A stretch of 64,000 nucleotides of DNA, taken from the NCBI GenBank assembly GCA_012845835.1, contig JABAKD010000008.1, forward strand, positions 14,135,501 to 14,199,500. Direction: 5' to 3'. Positions 1-8,641 of the stretch are shown in pieces. A program made the translations under genes and the position numbers. Below the pieces are notes generated by a model, which saw only the letters and a list, made by a program, of their open reading frames with translations, did not search any database and was not told the origin of the DNA. This DNA is from Undaria pinnatifida. Lineage: Eukaryota; Sar; Phaeophyceae; Laminariales; Alariaceae. Each line of letters opens with the position of its first letter. The stretch's first letter is position 1.

Positions 1-336
1 GACCAGAGGAGAAGAGTTGTCTTTCAGAAGCCTCCGAGGTGCTAGCCCCTGCGCCACGAGGCGACGAGGACGAAGGCCCAGCAGGGTCACGGTCTTCTCG
101 AGCTTCAGCGCTGACATGGACGGCACGCCGTGGTACTCGCGGAGGTTGCGGGCTGCCACCTTGAACAGAGCGCTGGACGTTCCGGGCTGCTGCTGCTGCT
201 GTGCAGGCGTGCTCGGAACAGCTTCCGCAAGGGGGAAGCCGCTGCCGCTGTGGTCAAAGCTGTAGCTCATCGTGTTGTCGTTGCTGTTGTCGTTGTTGTT
301 CATCGTGTTGTTGTCGTTGTTGTTGTTGTTCATCAT
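1..336 (-). CDS. Gene B, 5' part (cut by window start); Asn-rich, heat-shock-linked paralogue of gene A
   Basis: Only the first 112 codons are in the window, starting at the ATG-ATG pair at 336 on the minus strand. The visible part has a Met/Asn/Asp-repeat N-terminus, a five-Gln tract near residues 46-50 and the first Arg/Leu-rich motif (residues 70-104). It is the same sequence as the 5' ends of the complete copies at 22349-23760 and 45787-47198. The start is chosen because the first ATG of gene A, in the mirrored position of the shared spacer, is also a double ATG after a matching CA-rich leader. Confidence 0.8.
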   Translation of the reverse strand, partial: MMNNNNNDNNTMNNNDNSNDNTMSYSFDHSGSGFPLAEAVPSTPAQQQQQPGTSSALFKVAARNLREYHGVPSMSALKLEKTVTLLGLRPRRLVAQGLAPRRLLKDNSSPLV

Positions 337-666
337 GTTTTGTGAGAGGGTGGGGGTGGGGCTTCGGTTGTTTTCGTCGACGGGACTGCTATGCGAGCAT
401 CGTTCCGCAGATCCGTGATTCTGACAAAAATCGGGAACTCGAGAACCGCTCTTGGAATTCCGCTTCTCGGCTGTTCTTTGGAAAGTTCCAGAATGTTCCA
501 GGAGATTCTATTTGTTTTTCTTTGTTTCGCTGCTACGAGTAGAATCTCTAGAATCACCAAATCGCCAATCTGCGGAACGGTACTGGCACAGTCTCGCCCA
601 CAGCCTAAATAAAGAATAAAGCCCAAGCACCAAGCACCAACCCCACCCCTACCTTCTCACAAAAAC
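337..666. promoter_or_regulatory. Divergent promoter region shared by genes A and B, copy 1
   Basis: This 330-bp spacer lies between the two ATGs and is roughly symmetric. The motif GTTCCGCAGAT at 403-413 is mirrored by its complement at 569-579. Both genes are preceded by matching CA-rich leaders ending in TCTCACAAAA(A)C before ATGATG. An AT-rich TAAATAAAG at about 605-613 could be the TATA element of gene A. The heat-shock element lies near the middle. This copy has six bases (ACGAGT, near 535-541) absent from copies 2 and 3. Confidence 0.8.
481..508. promoter_or_regulatory. Heat-shock element, copy 1
   Basis: Units alternate on an exact five-base step: GAA at 481, TTC at 486, GAA at 491, TTC at 496, an imperfect GGA at 501 and TTC at 506. 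Three or more alternating nGAAn units are the known binding site of trimeric eukaryotic heat-shock factor. The element reads equally on both strands and sits about 145 bases from the gene B ATG and 160-185 from the gene A ATG, so it can serve both. Confidence 0.85.
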
Positions 667-2568
667 ATGATGAACAACAAAATGAACAACAGCACGATGA
701 ACAACAACACGATGAACAACAACACGATGAACAACAACACGATGAACGACAACGAGAGCACGATGAGCGACACCTTCGACAACACCGGCAGTGGCTTACC
801 CATTGCGGAAGCTGTTTCGAGCACGCCTGCACAGCAGCAGCAGCAGCAACACGGAACGTCCAGCGCTCTTTTCAAAGTGGCAGCCCGCAACCTTCGCGAG
901 TACCATGGCGTGCCGTCCATGACAGCGCTGAAGCTCGAGAAGACCGTGGCCCTGCTGGACCTTCGTCCTCGCCGCCTCGTGGCGCAGGGGCTAGCACCGC
1001 GGAGGCTTCTGAATGACAGCTTTTCTCCTCTGGTCTTGGCTGGTGACAGCTCGGGTGAGGGCCAGGAGGCGCTGTGCGAGGCTGAAACTGGCGCGCTGAT
1101 GCGCGGCAGCGGCGACAACCCGTTCAACAGCAGCTCGGAGGACATCGAGGAGGAGGAGGAGGAGGAGGAGGAGGAGGAGGAGGCCTCGAACAGCACGTAC
1201 GACGACAACGGCGCCAGCATCGACAACATCGACAACATCGGCCCGGGCGTCGTCCAGGGCGTGGAGGCCGACGGCAATAGCGCTGGCGACAAACAGCGTC
1301 CCATTCACGCCGCCCTGGTTGCTGGCGGCATCAACCTCCACCCTCGGGAGACTAGGCCCCTGCTGCGCGCGCTCGGTGTGAGCCCTCACCGCCTGATAAA
1401 GCTCGGGCTCGTCAAACGCGAGGCCATCAGCGCCACGGCTGGCAGGAGAGAGGGTGGCCCTGGCTCTGGCCAACGTCTTCGTGCTGGTGGGCCCGGTATG
1501 AGGGGTGTGGCAGGGCCTCGCGGCCCTCCGCATGGTCCGCCCCATGTCCACCGCTTCTGTGGGCGTTCGGCTGGCGGCGGTCTGTCGAGGCCCGTGCACG
1601 GCCCTCCTCGTCGTCCCTTCCACGGAAGCGGCCACCACCTCATGCGCCGGGGGGAGGAGAGCGGAGAAGAGAGCGTGTCCGTGCCTCATGGTCCGCACGG
1701 AGGCCCTGGACACCGCGGTCCTCGTCACCACGCAGGTCGTCTCCAAGGACCGCCTCTCGGGTCTGGTCACCACGGCATGACTACCGTTGGCCGTCGCGGC
1801 CCCCCTGGTGGCGACAAGCACGGACACGGACACAGACGCCCCCCCCACCACGGACAAGGACATGGACATGGGCGCTACTGTGACGGAGGCTTTCACAACG
1901 AGAGAGAGGGAGGGGGAGGCGATGGTCTACCCGGCGAGGCAGCTCGTGGGCCCGGGAAACGTGGTCCTCCTCGCTACAGAAGATGGATGGGAAGGTCTCA
2001 CAGCCCCCCCCATGGCCCGCCCCGTGGCCACCACAACTGTGGACCTTGGTCTGGCAACGGTGCGTCGGGGCCCATGCACGGCCCTCCGATGGACGGCCCT
2101 CCCATGCACGGCCCTCCCATGCACGGCCCTCCCATGCACGGCCCTCCCGTGCACGGCCCTCCCCGTCGTCCCTTCCACGGACCTGGCCACCACGGCATAC
2201 ACCCGAGGGAGGAGAGCGAGGAAGAGGGGATGTCGGGGGCTATGGATCCGCACGAAGGCCCTGGACACCACCGCGGTCTTCGTCAACACGGAGGAGGAAG
2301 GGGTAGGTCTCGCGGTCGTCCCCATGCACCGGTCCACGGACCGTTCCACGGAATGTTCCACGAAGGTGTTTCTGGCGCGCCGCCCGGCATGATGGCGCCG
2401 TACACGAGGGGTGACGGCATGAAGCAGCGTGGTGGCAGGCACGGAGGAGGCACGGGGTTTTGCGGTGGAGGTTGCGGTGGTGGCGGTGATGTGCAGCACA
2501 GGAGGAGGGCGCATCTGGCCCACTTCCACGGCGTTGGTCACCAGCCGCAGCTTCTGGAGGCTTACTAA
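667..2568 (+). CDS. Gene A: His/Gly/Pro-rich protein, 633 residues, with heat-shock promoter (open copy)
   Basis: Unrecognised family. Residues 1-33 are repeats of Met-Asn-Asn-Asn-Thr type; 56-61 are six Gln; 74-115 and about 212-254 are two copies of an Arg/Leu-rich motif (pattern Leu-x-x-Leu-x-x-x-Pro-x-Arg-Leu-x-x-x-Gly-Leu); 161-172 are twelve Glu from GAG repeats inside an acidic, Ser/Asn-rich linker. From about 260 to the end it is His/Gly/Pro/Arg-rich, with a run of six five-residue repeats of Met-His-Gly-Pro-Pro type near 2081-2160 and a duplicated block of about 50 residues containing Arg-Arg-Pro-Phe-His-Gly. No signal peptide or membrane segment is seen. The start is the first of two adjacent ATGs after a CA-rich leader shared with gene B. 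Gene B is a divergent paralogue. Four phased heat-shock-element units lie about 170-190 bases upstream. Role unknown; a stress-induced low-complexity protein is an inference. Confidence 0.8.
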   Translation: MMNNKMNNSTMNNNTMNNNTMNNNTMNDNESTMSDTFDNTGSGLPIAEAVSSTPAQQQQQQHGTSSALFKVAARNLREYHGVPSMTALKLEKTVALLDLRPRRLVAQGLAPRRLLNDSFSPLVLAGDSSGEGQEALCEAETGALMRGSGDNPFNSSSEDIEEEEEEEEEEEEASNSTYDDNGASIDNIDNIGPGVVQGVEADGNSAGDKQRPIHAALVAGGINLHPRETRPLLRALGVSPHRLIKLGLVKREAISATAGRREGGPGSGQRLRAGGPGMRGVAGPRGPPHGPPHVHRFCGRSAGGGLSRPVHGPPRRPFHGSGHHLMRRGEESGEESVSVPHGPHGGPGHRGPRHHAGRLQGPPLGSGHHGMTTVGRRGPPGGDKHGHGHRRPPHHGQGHGHGRYCDGGFHNEREGGGGDGLPGEAARGPGKRGPPRYRRWMGRSHSPPHGPPRGHHNCGPWSGNGASGPMHGPPMDGPPMHGPPMHGPPMHGPPVHGPPRRPFHGPGHHGIHPREESEEEGMSGAMDPHEGPGHHRGLRQHGGGRGRSRGRPHAPVHGPFHGMFHEGVSGAPPGMMAPYTRGDGMKQRGGRHGGGTGFCGGGCGGGGDVQHRRRAHLAHFHGVGHQPQLLEAY

Positions 2569-3740
2569 GCGAGGCATGTTCAAGTCAAGATCATCGTTTC
2601 CGGTATTTGGTTTGCTGTGCTGTTTGACAGGTTGAGAACAGGCAGAATTGATACACGATGGAGATGATGTGGTGGTTGGTGTTGCTCTAACTCTACTGAG
2701 CTGCTGTAGAGTCGCCAAGTACCAGAGCCTGACGTTGGCATGCTATGGTTTTTTGTTATTTGCACTTGTGCAGAAGCTTCCCTCGGTAAAACCGATACGA
2801 GGGGTAGAGAACGTACCCAGTAATTTAGTCTGCAGTTTCGGTACGTTCGCGGGCTTCTGTTCTTATGCAGCTTTTTTGTTTCTATGTTTCATGTCTGGTG
2901 TACCTGTAGTACTGGTACATTATACTGGTACACGGTAACATGTATCTGAAGGACAGCTTCGACAGAGCTTCTGCGAGTTGCTTCCACGCAGTGGTCGTAC
3001 AACAGCAGTGACTCGGTGCTGTTTGGTTTTTGTCGGGGTGTGACGCGGTGGGAGGGGGCAGGATTGTGTCAGTTCGACGACTTGCTTCCACGCAATGGTA
3101 GTACTCATTGTCGATCACTGCTGTGCAGCTGCTCAACGTCACCATTAACAGGACAGGCTGTAACCTTGTTACATGCTTGTGAAGCCGTGCTGTTTGGTTC
3201 AGTGGGACGGGTCGGGAAGGGGTATGATAGTGTCGACTGCGATGACGTTGGAAGCCGGTCGGAGGATTCCTAGCTAGGGATTGTGGTGTTTTCGTGACCC
3301 TCTTGCGTATCCCGTTTGATACGTCGGTGGAGTCTCGTGGAGTTTCTCTGCCTTGGGGGCATGCTTCCTTGTTCACGTTTGATTGCAAAGGGGATAGTCC
3401 TGGCACGCGATGGTCGGACGGGTGCTTAGATAATCGGGTCGCTGCCGGAGAGTTTTGGCGGTGGGATGGATGGTGTGGGATTTCCGTATGTATCGTCACA
3501 CGGATGCGTGGTGGTTTCCAGCAGCAGCCGCGCGCGGCTTGGGAGTCTGGCGACGTTTGCGATTAGTTGTGGGTTATTTGGTTTGATGTATAGAGCTCTG
3601 TAAGCAGTGACGTGTGGCGCTGGGCGTATCTATCCCCTGCGTCACCGTTTTGTATACTGCGGCTTTTCTCTATGTTGTACCTTACGTTTGTCTGTGCGAC
3701 TTTGATGCAGTAGACATGGCGAGGGGAATAAAAAAAAAAA
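2569..3740. other. Downstream flank of gene A, no gene seen (unit 1)
   Basis: Contains short frames on both strands, but none is preserved in the inverted counterpart near 21270-22348, so I call no gene. It probably holds the 3' untranslated region of gene A; an AATAAA at 3726-3731 is a possible distant polyadenylation signal. Counterparts lie at 25987-27157 and 49432-50610. Confidence 0.5.
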
Positions 3741-3818
3741 ACTGTGGGCTTCGATCTCGAAGTCTGCCAAAAAAAAACACTCGGTGGGTTTACCCACCAC
3801 CCTCTTGAAAAAGAAAAG
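3741..3818 (+). repeat. Conserved block in the gene A flank, with small hairpins (unit 1)
   Basis: Two inverted motifs, CTTCGATCTCGAAG and GGTGGGTTTACCCACC, are joined by an A-run and preceded by AATAAA plus an A-run. The block recurs in inverse orientation at 21187-21270 with far higher identity than the surrounding arm sequence. It may be a selected RNA structure, a 3' processing element or a more recent insertion. Its role is unknown. Confidence 0.6.
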
Positions 3819-3955
3819 TTTCAATTCTTTTACACCGACTAAACCAGCAACCTTATACATATGTGGCAGGGATGGGTTTTGCACCGGAGTGAAAATTATG
3901 AAAATGTCGACCGGGGTGTGGACCTTGATCATCGGCAGTAATCTGAAACCATAGA

Positions 3956-3984
3956 AAAGGGGACGCCCTGCTGGCGTCCCCTTT
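3956..3984. other. Perfect 12-bp hairpin, unit 1
   Basis: AAAGGGGACGCC pairs perfectly with GGCGTCCCCTTT around the loop CTGCT. It looks like a bacterial intrinsic terminator stem, but no T-run follows and the setting is eukaryotic. It lies about 1.4 kb downstream of gene A, outside the inverted arm. Function unknown. Confidence 0.75.
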
Positions 3985-6280
3985 GCCGGAAAGCCTCCTG
4001 ATGTGACTTCGAGAATGCGTAGGGTAGGTCAGCTCCGTGGTTCCGTGGATGCGATCGATGCCCCACAGCTACACGACAAGTCCAAGGAGGTGACACTACA
4101 AGAACAGAAGATACCGGCAGACAGCAGCTGTCGCTGCCCGGGCGACATCTCTTTGGACCCTCCCTTGGCGACGGACTCGTTGTGGCGTGCTGGAAGACGG
4201 GCATGAGAGGTTGGCGTGAGGGCAGGCCTCGAAGGCCGGAGGGCGATGCTACGTTCCGAAGGAGCGAAGGGGCTCTCGTCTGCCGGCGCTCCCAGCGCTA
4301 GCGCCTACAGGGCTGTAGCTCCCCACCGCCCCCCCTGACTACCCAGCCAGCAGTCTAGGCCATACGGACAGCCGAGCGGAGAGCCAGGAAGATGTGGAGC
4401 TCCAGCAACCTGCCGACGGGAAGCCAGCGACGGGTGAGCTGAAAATTGATTTTCTTTCGAGTGCTTAGCTTTGACATGATACCTGCTGTTCTTGTGTGTT
4501 TCGACATGATGACTTTCTCTCGTGGTTGGCTGTCGATGCCGCCTGTGCCAAGTCATCTACCTTAGTCTACCGCCACGAGAGGCGAGAACAAGCCCGTGTA
4601 GCCTATCCCACTACGAAGACGCGCCTACGGGTGAAGCGTGGCGGGCGTGCCAGGACCATCCCTGCAACCCTTTTGCGATCTCATGCCACCTCATACCATC
4701 GCACTGAGGCCTCGTTTTATCCCAGGCTATATACGAGTTAACCTACAGCAGTACGTCGCATGTTGCAACGGTGTCAAGCCTAAGGAAGATCGAGCTGTTG
4801 TTCATAACTCTATACTCGTATACCTTCCGTTATGATGGACCCGGTCGTAGTCTGTGAGTTTCCACCTTTCAGCGTGGATAGCACTTTGTAGTTGTGCCGC
4901 ATATATCATGGTATTTTTCGCGTTTGTTTAGACTATGGTTTTATCCTTCAACCCCATCGTCTCTAGAAATTTGCCCGAATTTCGCCTGCACTCTCCTCTG
5001 CGGTATGAGATCACCCGCGCACCTCCCCGTCGCCGCTACGGCACAAGCCTTGACTTTTTCGCGTCCTGCGGTATCATAGGCATTTTGCCATCGCTCGTGG
5101 ATCCCGGTCGACAATAACAGTGCTTACTCCCGTCACCCGTCACCCTATCTAGCCGAAACGACGTCATGTCTTGGTGCTCACTCCCGTCACGCGCTCTCTG
5201 TACGGGTGTGTTGTTCTGTAGCATCTGCGTTTTTTTCTTTTGGTGAACGGACTCGTGCAATCATTCTCCATCTTGTTCTTGAAACGAAACGCCGAGAAAG
5301 AGGCAAGCTGAACGCCGTACATGTGTGCTCTCGGTAGTATACGTATAGTCTTTATTGAACTGCCGGCTGGCCAGCAAAATCGTACCTGGTATGATATGTT
5401 CGGTGCAAGGTACTGGAACACAAACAATATGTATGAGTGACGAAACAATTGCTCGCCTGCTGTAACATTATTTTAAGTGACACCTACCTGGTGGGAGTTT
5501 CCGAACCTGATCAGATCACCAGGGGCGCTTGCCTTGCCTTGCGTTTAGTTTAACCCCTTTAGAGTCCCCCTAAAAATCCCTCTCTATATACTAAAACCAA
5601 GTGAATTTGTCCCCAAAACGGGTTTCCAGTTGTTCAGGCGTTAATTTACGTACTCTTTTCAAGGTTGGGTGTCGGTATGCTATTTTCTCTCGACACTTTC
5701 TCAGTTTGGTGGGCTCCTTTTTTCTTCCCTTGTCATTGTCAAGACGCCAAAAAAAAAGTGTTGAGCATGTGAAAGGCGGGGGGGGTCGCATATTTCAACT
5801 ATTTGGTGTTTGTATCCCCTCGCGATGCATTGTATGATAGAGGTGTATCTGGTATCATTTTTTGTAGGGCTTGGCGCTGGCTCAGTATGTACTGGGAGTA
5901 GATTATCATCTACTGATTGACCCGACCAGTATATTTGCCAGTAGTTTTTATTTGGTGTACGTCAAATAAATAAGCCCATATTTTGTTAACTGTGCGGAAA
6001 CCTACCCAATGCTGGCGAATTAGTTACAGTGCTTCTCCGACCCCATTCCTCCCGTCTCCCCCTCCCTCTCTGGGTGTTGCTCTCCTCTTTTTTTAGACTT
6101 TATTTTTGTTGTTTTGGAAGATATCTGGTGTATGATACGGAGTTGCGGTGTATCCTTTAGCTGCTCGCCTTTATGGCTATGTTGTCAGCTTGGCAAACTC
6201 TGTTTTCTTTCCTTCTTAATTTTGTTGAGGCACTCTTAACCTTTTGTTTGGGGATAGTTTTTGTTTTTGTGTGCTGGCTG
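3985..6280. other. Gene-poor stretch, unit 1
   Basis: Only short, overlapping frames on both strands, none with a convincing start, composition or family. Small palindromes occur near 4297-4316 (GCGCTAGCGC, CTACAGGGCTGTAG). The part from 5900 to 6280 is AT- and T-rich. Counterparts are 27401-29697 and 50854-53152. Confidence 0.5.
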
Positions 6281-6432
6281 AAAGATCTCCGCCGCCGCCC
6301 CGGCTGTTGCTTCTTTTCACGCGTTCCTTCCTTCCGCCTGTTTCCTGTTTGTACCCTAAAAGATCTCCGCCAACTCCCGGCTGTTGAGATTCTTCACGCG
6401 TTCCTTCCTTCCACTTGTTTTCATGTTTGGAT
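6281..6432 (+). repeat. 77-bp tandem duplication, unit 1
   Basis: Two adjacent copies (6281 and 6358), each beginning AAAGATCTCCGCC and containing CACGCGTTCCTTCCTTCC, about 80% alike by eye. No coding value is apparent. Confidence 0.7.
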
Positions 6433-7025
6433 CTTTCTCTGCGTGGAGTATTTACCTGGTTACATGTACGAGTAGCTTTCCTTCGTTTTTTGTCTGATTT
6501 TTCGTTTTGTTTTCGTATTTTTGTTTGTGCTTTCCTGTGTTTTGCTTGTTGGTGAGAGCCTACTACCTACCCTGTTCCCCAAGGGTATAGGAGCGATGGT
6601 GGGGTAACACTAAATATTGAATATTAAATGTTAAATATGATACGTCAGAACGATTTACAATGCACCTGCGCGAATGGAATGCCAACAGCGTGAAGAACGT
6701 CACATCATCGCCACACGTCGCATGCATTTTTCTTGACTTTTCATTATAGTTTCTGTGTAAATGACCACAGCCACCTCCGGCAAATGCAGTTTTGAGCCCC
6801 GATCGTGATGGGAAATGAAGGGAAAATGCGCATTTTGGGCCTCCGCCGGCGCCTCCAGCGGGGCCCCCTCACGAGCCGGAGGGCGCCTATTGGCCGAGCC
6901 TCGCTTCGCTCGAAGCTACTCGTTTCGCTCGACCAGTATACTGCTGCAATCCAGTATACTGGTTGTTTTTTACCACAGCATAATCGATACTGACTGGGTC
7001 AGCAAGTGTCCAGCCCTAAACATTG
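6433..7025. other. Gene-free stretch, unit 1
   Basis: Holds a very AT-rich segment (6610-6640) and, at 6836-6965, a GC-rich segment with mirrored GCCTCCGCC / GGAGGGCGCC elements. This is followed by TCGCTTCGCTCGA-type repeats and two CCAGTATACTG/CAGTATACTGG palindromes. No gene is called. Counterparts are 29850-30442 and 53304-53899. Confidence 0.45.
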
Positions 7026-8055
7026 TTTTGTCTGAGGCTCTTCCCTCACTTGAGGAGCTCTATATACCTTCTAAGGCAGAAACTGATTGGGTGTACCTGT
7101 TTCTGTCTGAGGCTCTTTCCTCACTTGAGGAGCTGTATATGCCTTCTACGTCAGAAACTGATTGGGTGTAGCTTTTACTGTCTGAGGCTCTTTCCTCACT
7201 TGAGGAGCTGTATATGCCTTCTAAGGAAGAAACTGATTGGGTGCACTTTTTTCTGTCTGAGGCTCTTTCCTCACTTGAGGAGCTGTATATGCCTTCTAAG
7301 GCAGAAACTGATTGGGTGTACCTGTTTCTGTCTGAGGCTCTTCCCTCACTTGAGGAGCTGTATATGCCTCCTAAGGCAGAAACCGATTGGGTGTACCTTT
7401 TTTTGTCTGAGGCTCTTTCCTCACTTGAGGAGCTGTATATTTCTTCTAAGGCAGAAACTGATTGGGTGCACCTTTTTCTGTCTGAGGCTCTTTCCTCACT
7501 TGAGGACCTGTATATGCCTTTTAAGGCAGAAAGTGATTGGGTGTACCTTTTACTGTCTGAGGGTCTTTCCTCACTTGAGGAGCTGTATATTTCTTCTAAG
7601 GCAGAAACTGATTGGGTGCACCTTTTTCTGTTTGAGGGTCTTTCCTCACTTGAGGAACTGTATATGCCTTCTAAGGAAGAAACTGATTGGGTGCACCTGT
7701 TTCTGTCTGAGGCTCTTTCCTCACTTGAGGAGCTGTATATGCCTTTTAAGGAAGAAACTGATTGAGTGTACCTTCTTCTGTCTGAGGCTCTTTCCTCACT
7801 TGAGGAGCTGTATATGCCTTCTATGGAAGAAACTGATTGGGTGTACCTTTTTCTGTCTGAGGCTCTTTCCTCACTTGAGGAGCTGTATATTTCTTCTAAG
7901 GCAGAAACTGATTGGGTGCACCTGTTTCTGTCTGAGGGTCTTTCCTCACTTGAGGAGCTGTATATTTCTTCTAAGCAGAAACTGATTGGGTGTACCTTCT
8001 TTTGTCTGAGGCTCTTTCCTCACTTGAGGAGCTGTAAATGCCTTCTAAGGCATAA
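7026..8055 (+). repeat. 75-bp minisatellite, about 13.7 copies, unit 1
   Basis: Each repeat runs TCTGAGGCTCTTTCC-TCACTTGAGGAGCTGTAT and on to GAAACTGATTGGGTG. Because 75 is a multiple of three, any frame free of stops stays open, so long frames arise by default. The most protein-like frame (Leu-Ser-Glu-Ala-Leu-Ser-Ser-Leu-Glu-Glu-Leu core) is stopped at 7168 (TAG) and 7763 (TGA) in every unit. A second frame of 320 codons lacks an ATG and is broken in units 2 and 3. Differences between repeats include replacement changes at most codons, without an excess of silent ones. I therefore call it non-coding, with a former coding origin possible. Confidence 0.85.
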
Positions 8056-8110
8056 ACTAATCATTTTGAGTAAAAAAACTGGAAGTGCAACCACAGATGT
8101 GAACGAATCC

Positions 8111-8572
8111 GTGATTTGGTAAACGAAACGATCATATTGCACAACAAGAATGACACATAATAATCCATGATTTTGGTATACGAATCGATCATATTGCTTG
8201 CACAACAAGAATGACACATAATCCATTTTTTTGGTATACAAAACGATCGTATTGCTTGCACAACAAGAATGACAATTAATTCACAATTTTGGTATACCAA
8301 ACGATTATATTGCACAACAACAAGAATGACACATAATCCATGATTTTGGTATACGAAACGATCATATTGCACAGCAAGAATGACACACAATCCATGATTT
8401 GAGCACTATTACAAAACGATCATATTGCACAACAAGAATGACACACAATCCATGATTTTGGTATTCAAAACGATCGTATTGGCACAAACAACAAGAATGG
8501 CACATAATCCATGATTTTGGTATTCAAAACGATCACATTGCACAACAAGAATGACACATAATCAATGATTTT
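8111..8572 (+). repeat. 54-59-bp tandem array, eight repeats, unit 1
   Basis: The motif CGATCATATTGCACAACAAGAATGACAC-ATAATCCATGATTTTGGTAT recurs with CGATC/CGATT at 8129, 8186, 8244, 8302, 8359, 8417, 8471 and 8530, i.e. steps of 54-59 bp. There are no unique spacers, so it is not a CRISPR array. The last repeat runs directly into the conserved end of a MITE-like element (8567), whose inner sequence GATTTTGGG resembles the repeat's GATTTTGGT. Confidence 0.85.
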
Positions 8573-8641
8573 GGGTTAAGGAGCCCCGTCATGAAGAAAG
8601 AAAGTTCAAAATCTGCCGAAAAGTGCTACCCCTATATCGTA
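8567..8641 (+). mobile_element. MITE-like element, 3' fragment, unit 1
   Basis: Shares GGGTTAAGGAGCCC-GTCAT, then GAAAAGTGCTACC and the end TATCGTA with the last 75 bp of the element at 12553-12818. The other end is missing; the 54-59-bp array lies in its place. Confidence 0.6.

Larger units (their letters stand above)
667..3840 (+). repeat. Right arm of the A/B inverted duplication, unit 1
   Basis: Gene A plus about 1.27 kb of downstream sequence. It is related in inverse orientation to 21165-23760. Matching flanks include the stretch with TTGCACTTGTGCAGAAGCTTCCCTCGG (in parts, 2758-2786) against its complement near 22128-22152, and a region around 3555-3605 against 21405-21460. Identity is high in the genes' 5' halves, lower downstream (roughly 70% by eye), then high again in a short conserved block at 3741-3818. 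Confidence 0.8.

Noticed and set aside
657-1304. Long minus-strand frame opposite gene A, Ser- and Cys-run rich
   Set aside because: Its runs are the complements of GAG, CAG and AAC repeats of gene A. The paralogue gene B conserves residues in the sense frame, not in this one.
991-1896. 301-codon minus-strand frame opposite gene A
   Set aside because: GC-rich, low-stop sequence gives long antisense frames; there is no equivalent conservation against gene B.
3956-3984. Rho-independent terminator
   Set aside because: The stem is right, but no T-run follows and all other signals are eukaryotic.
7023-7985. 320-codon plus frame through the 75-bp minisatellite
   Set aside because: It begins with TTG, has no ATG, is broken in units 2 and 3, and its openness follows from a repeat length divisible by three.
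8111-8572. CRISPR array
   Set aside because: Repeats of 54-59 bp are contiguous, with no unique spacers and no cas genes.
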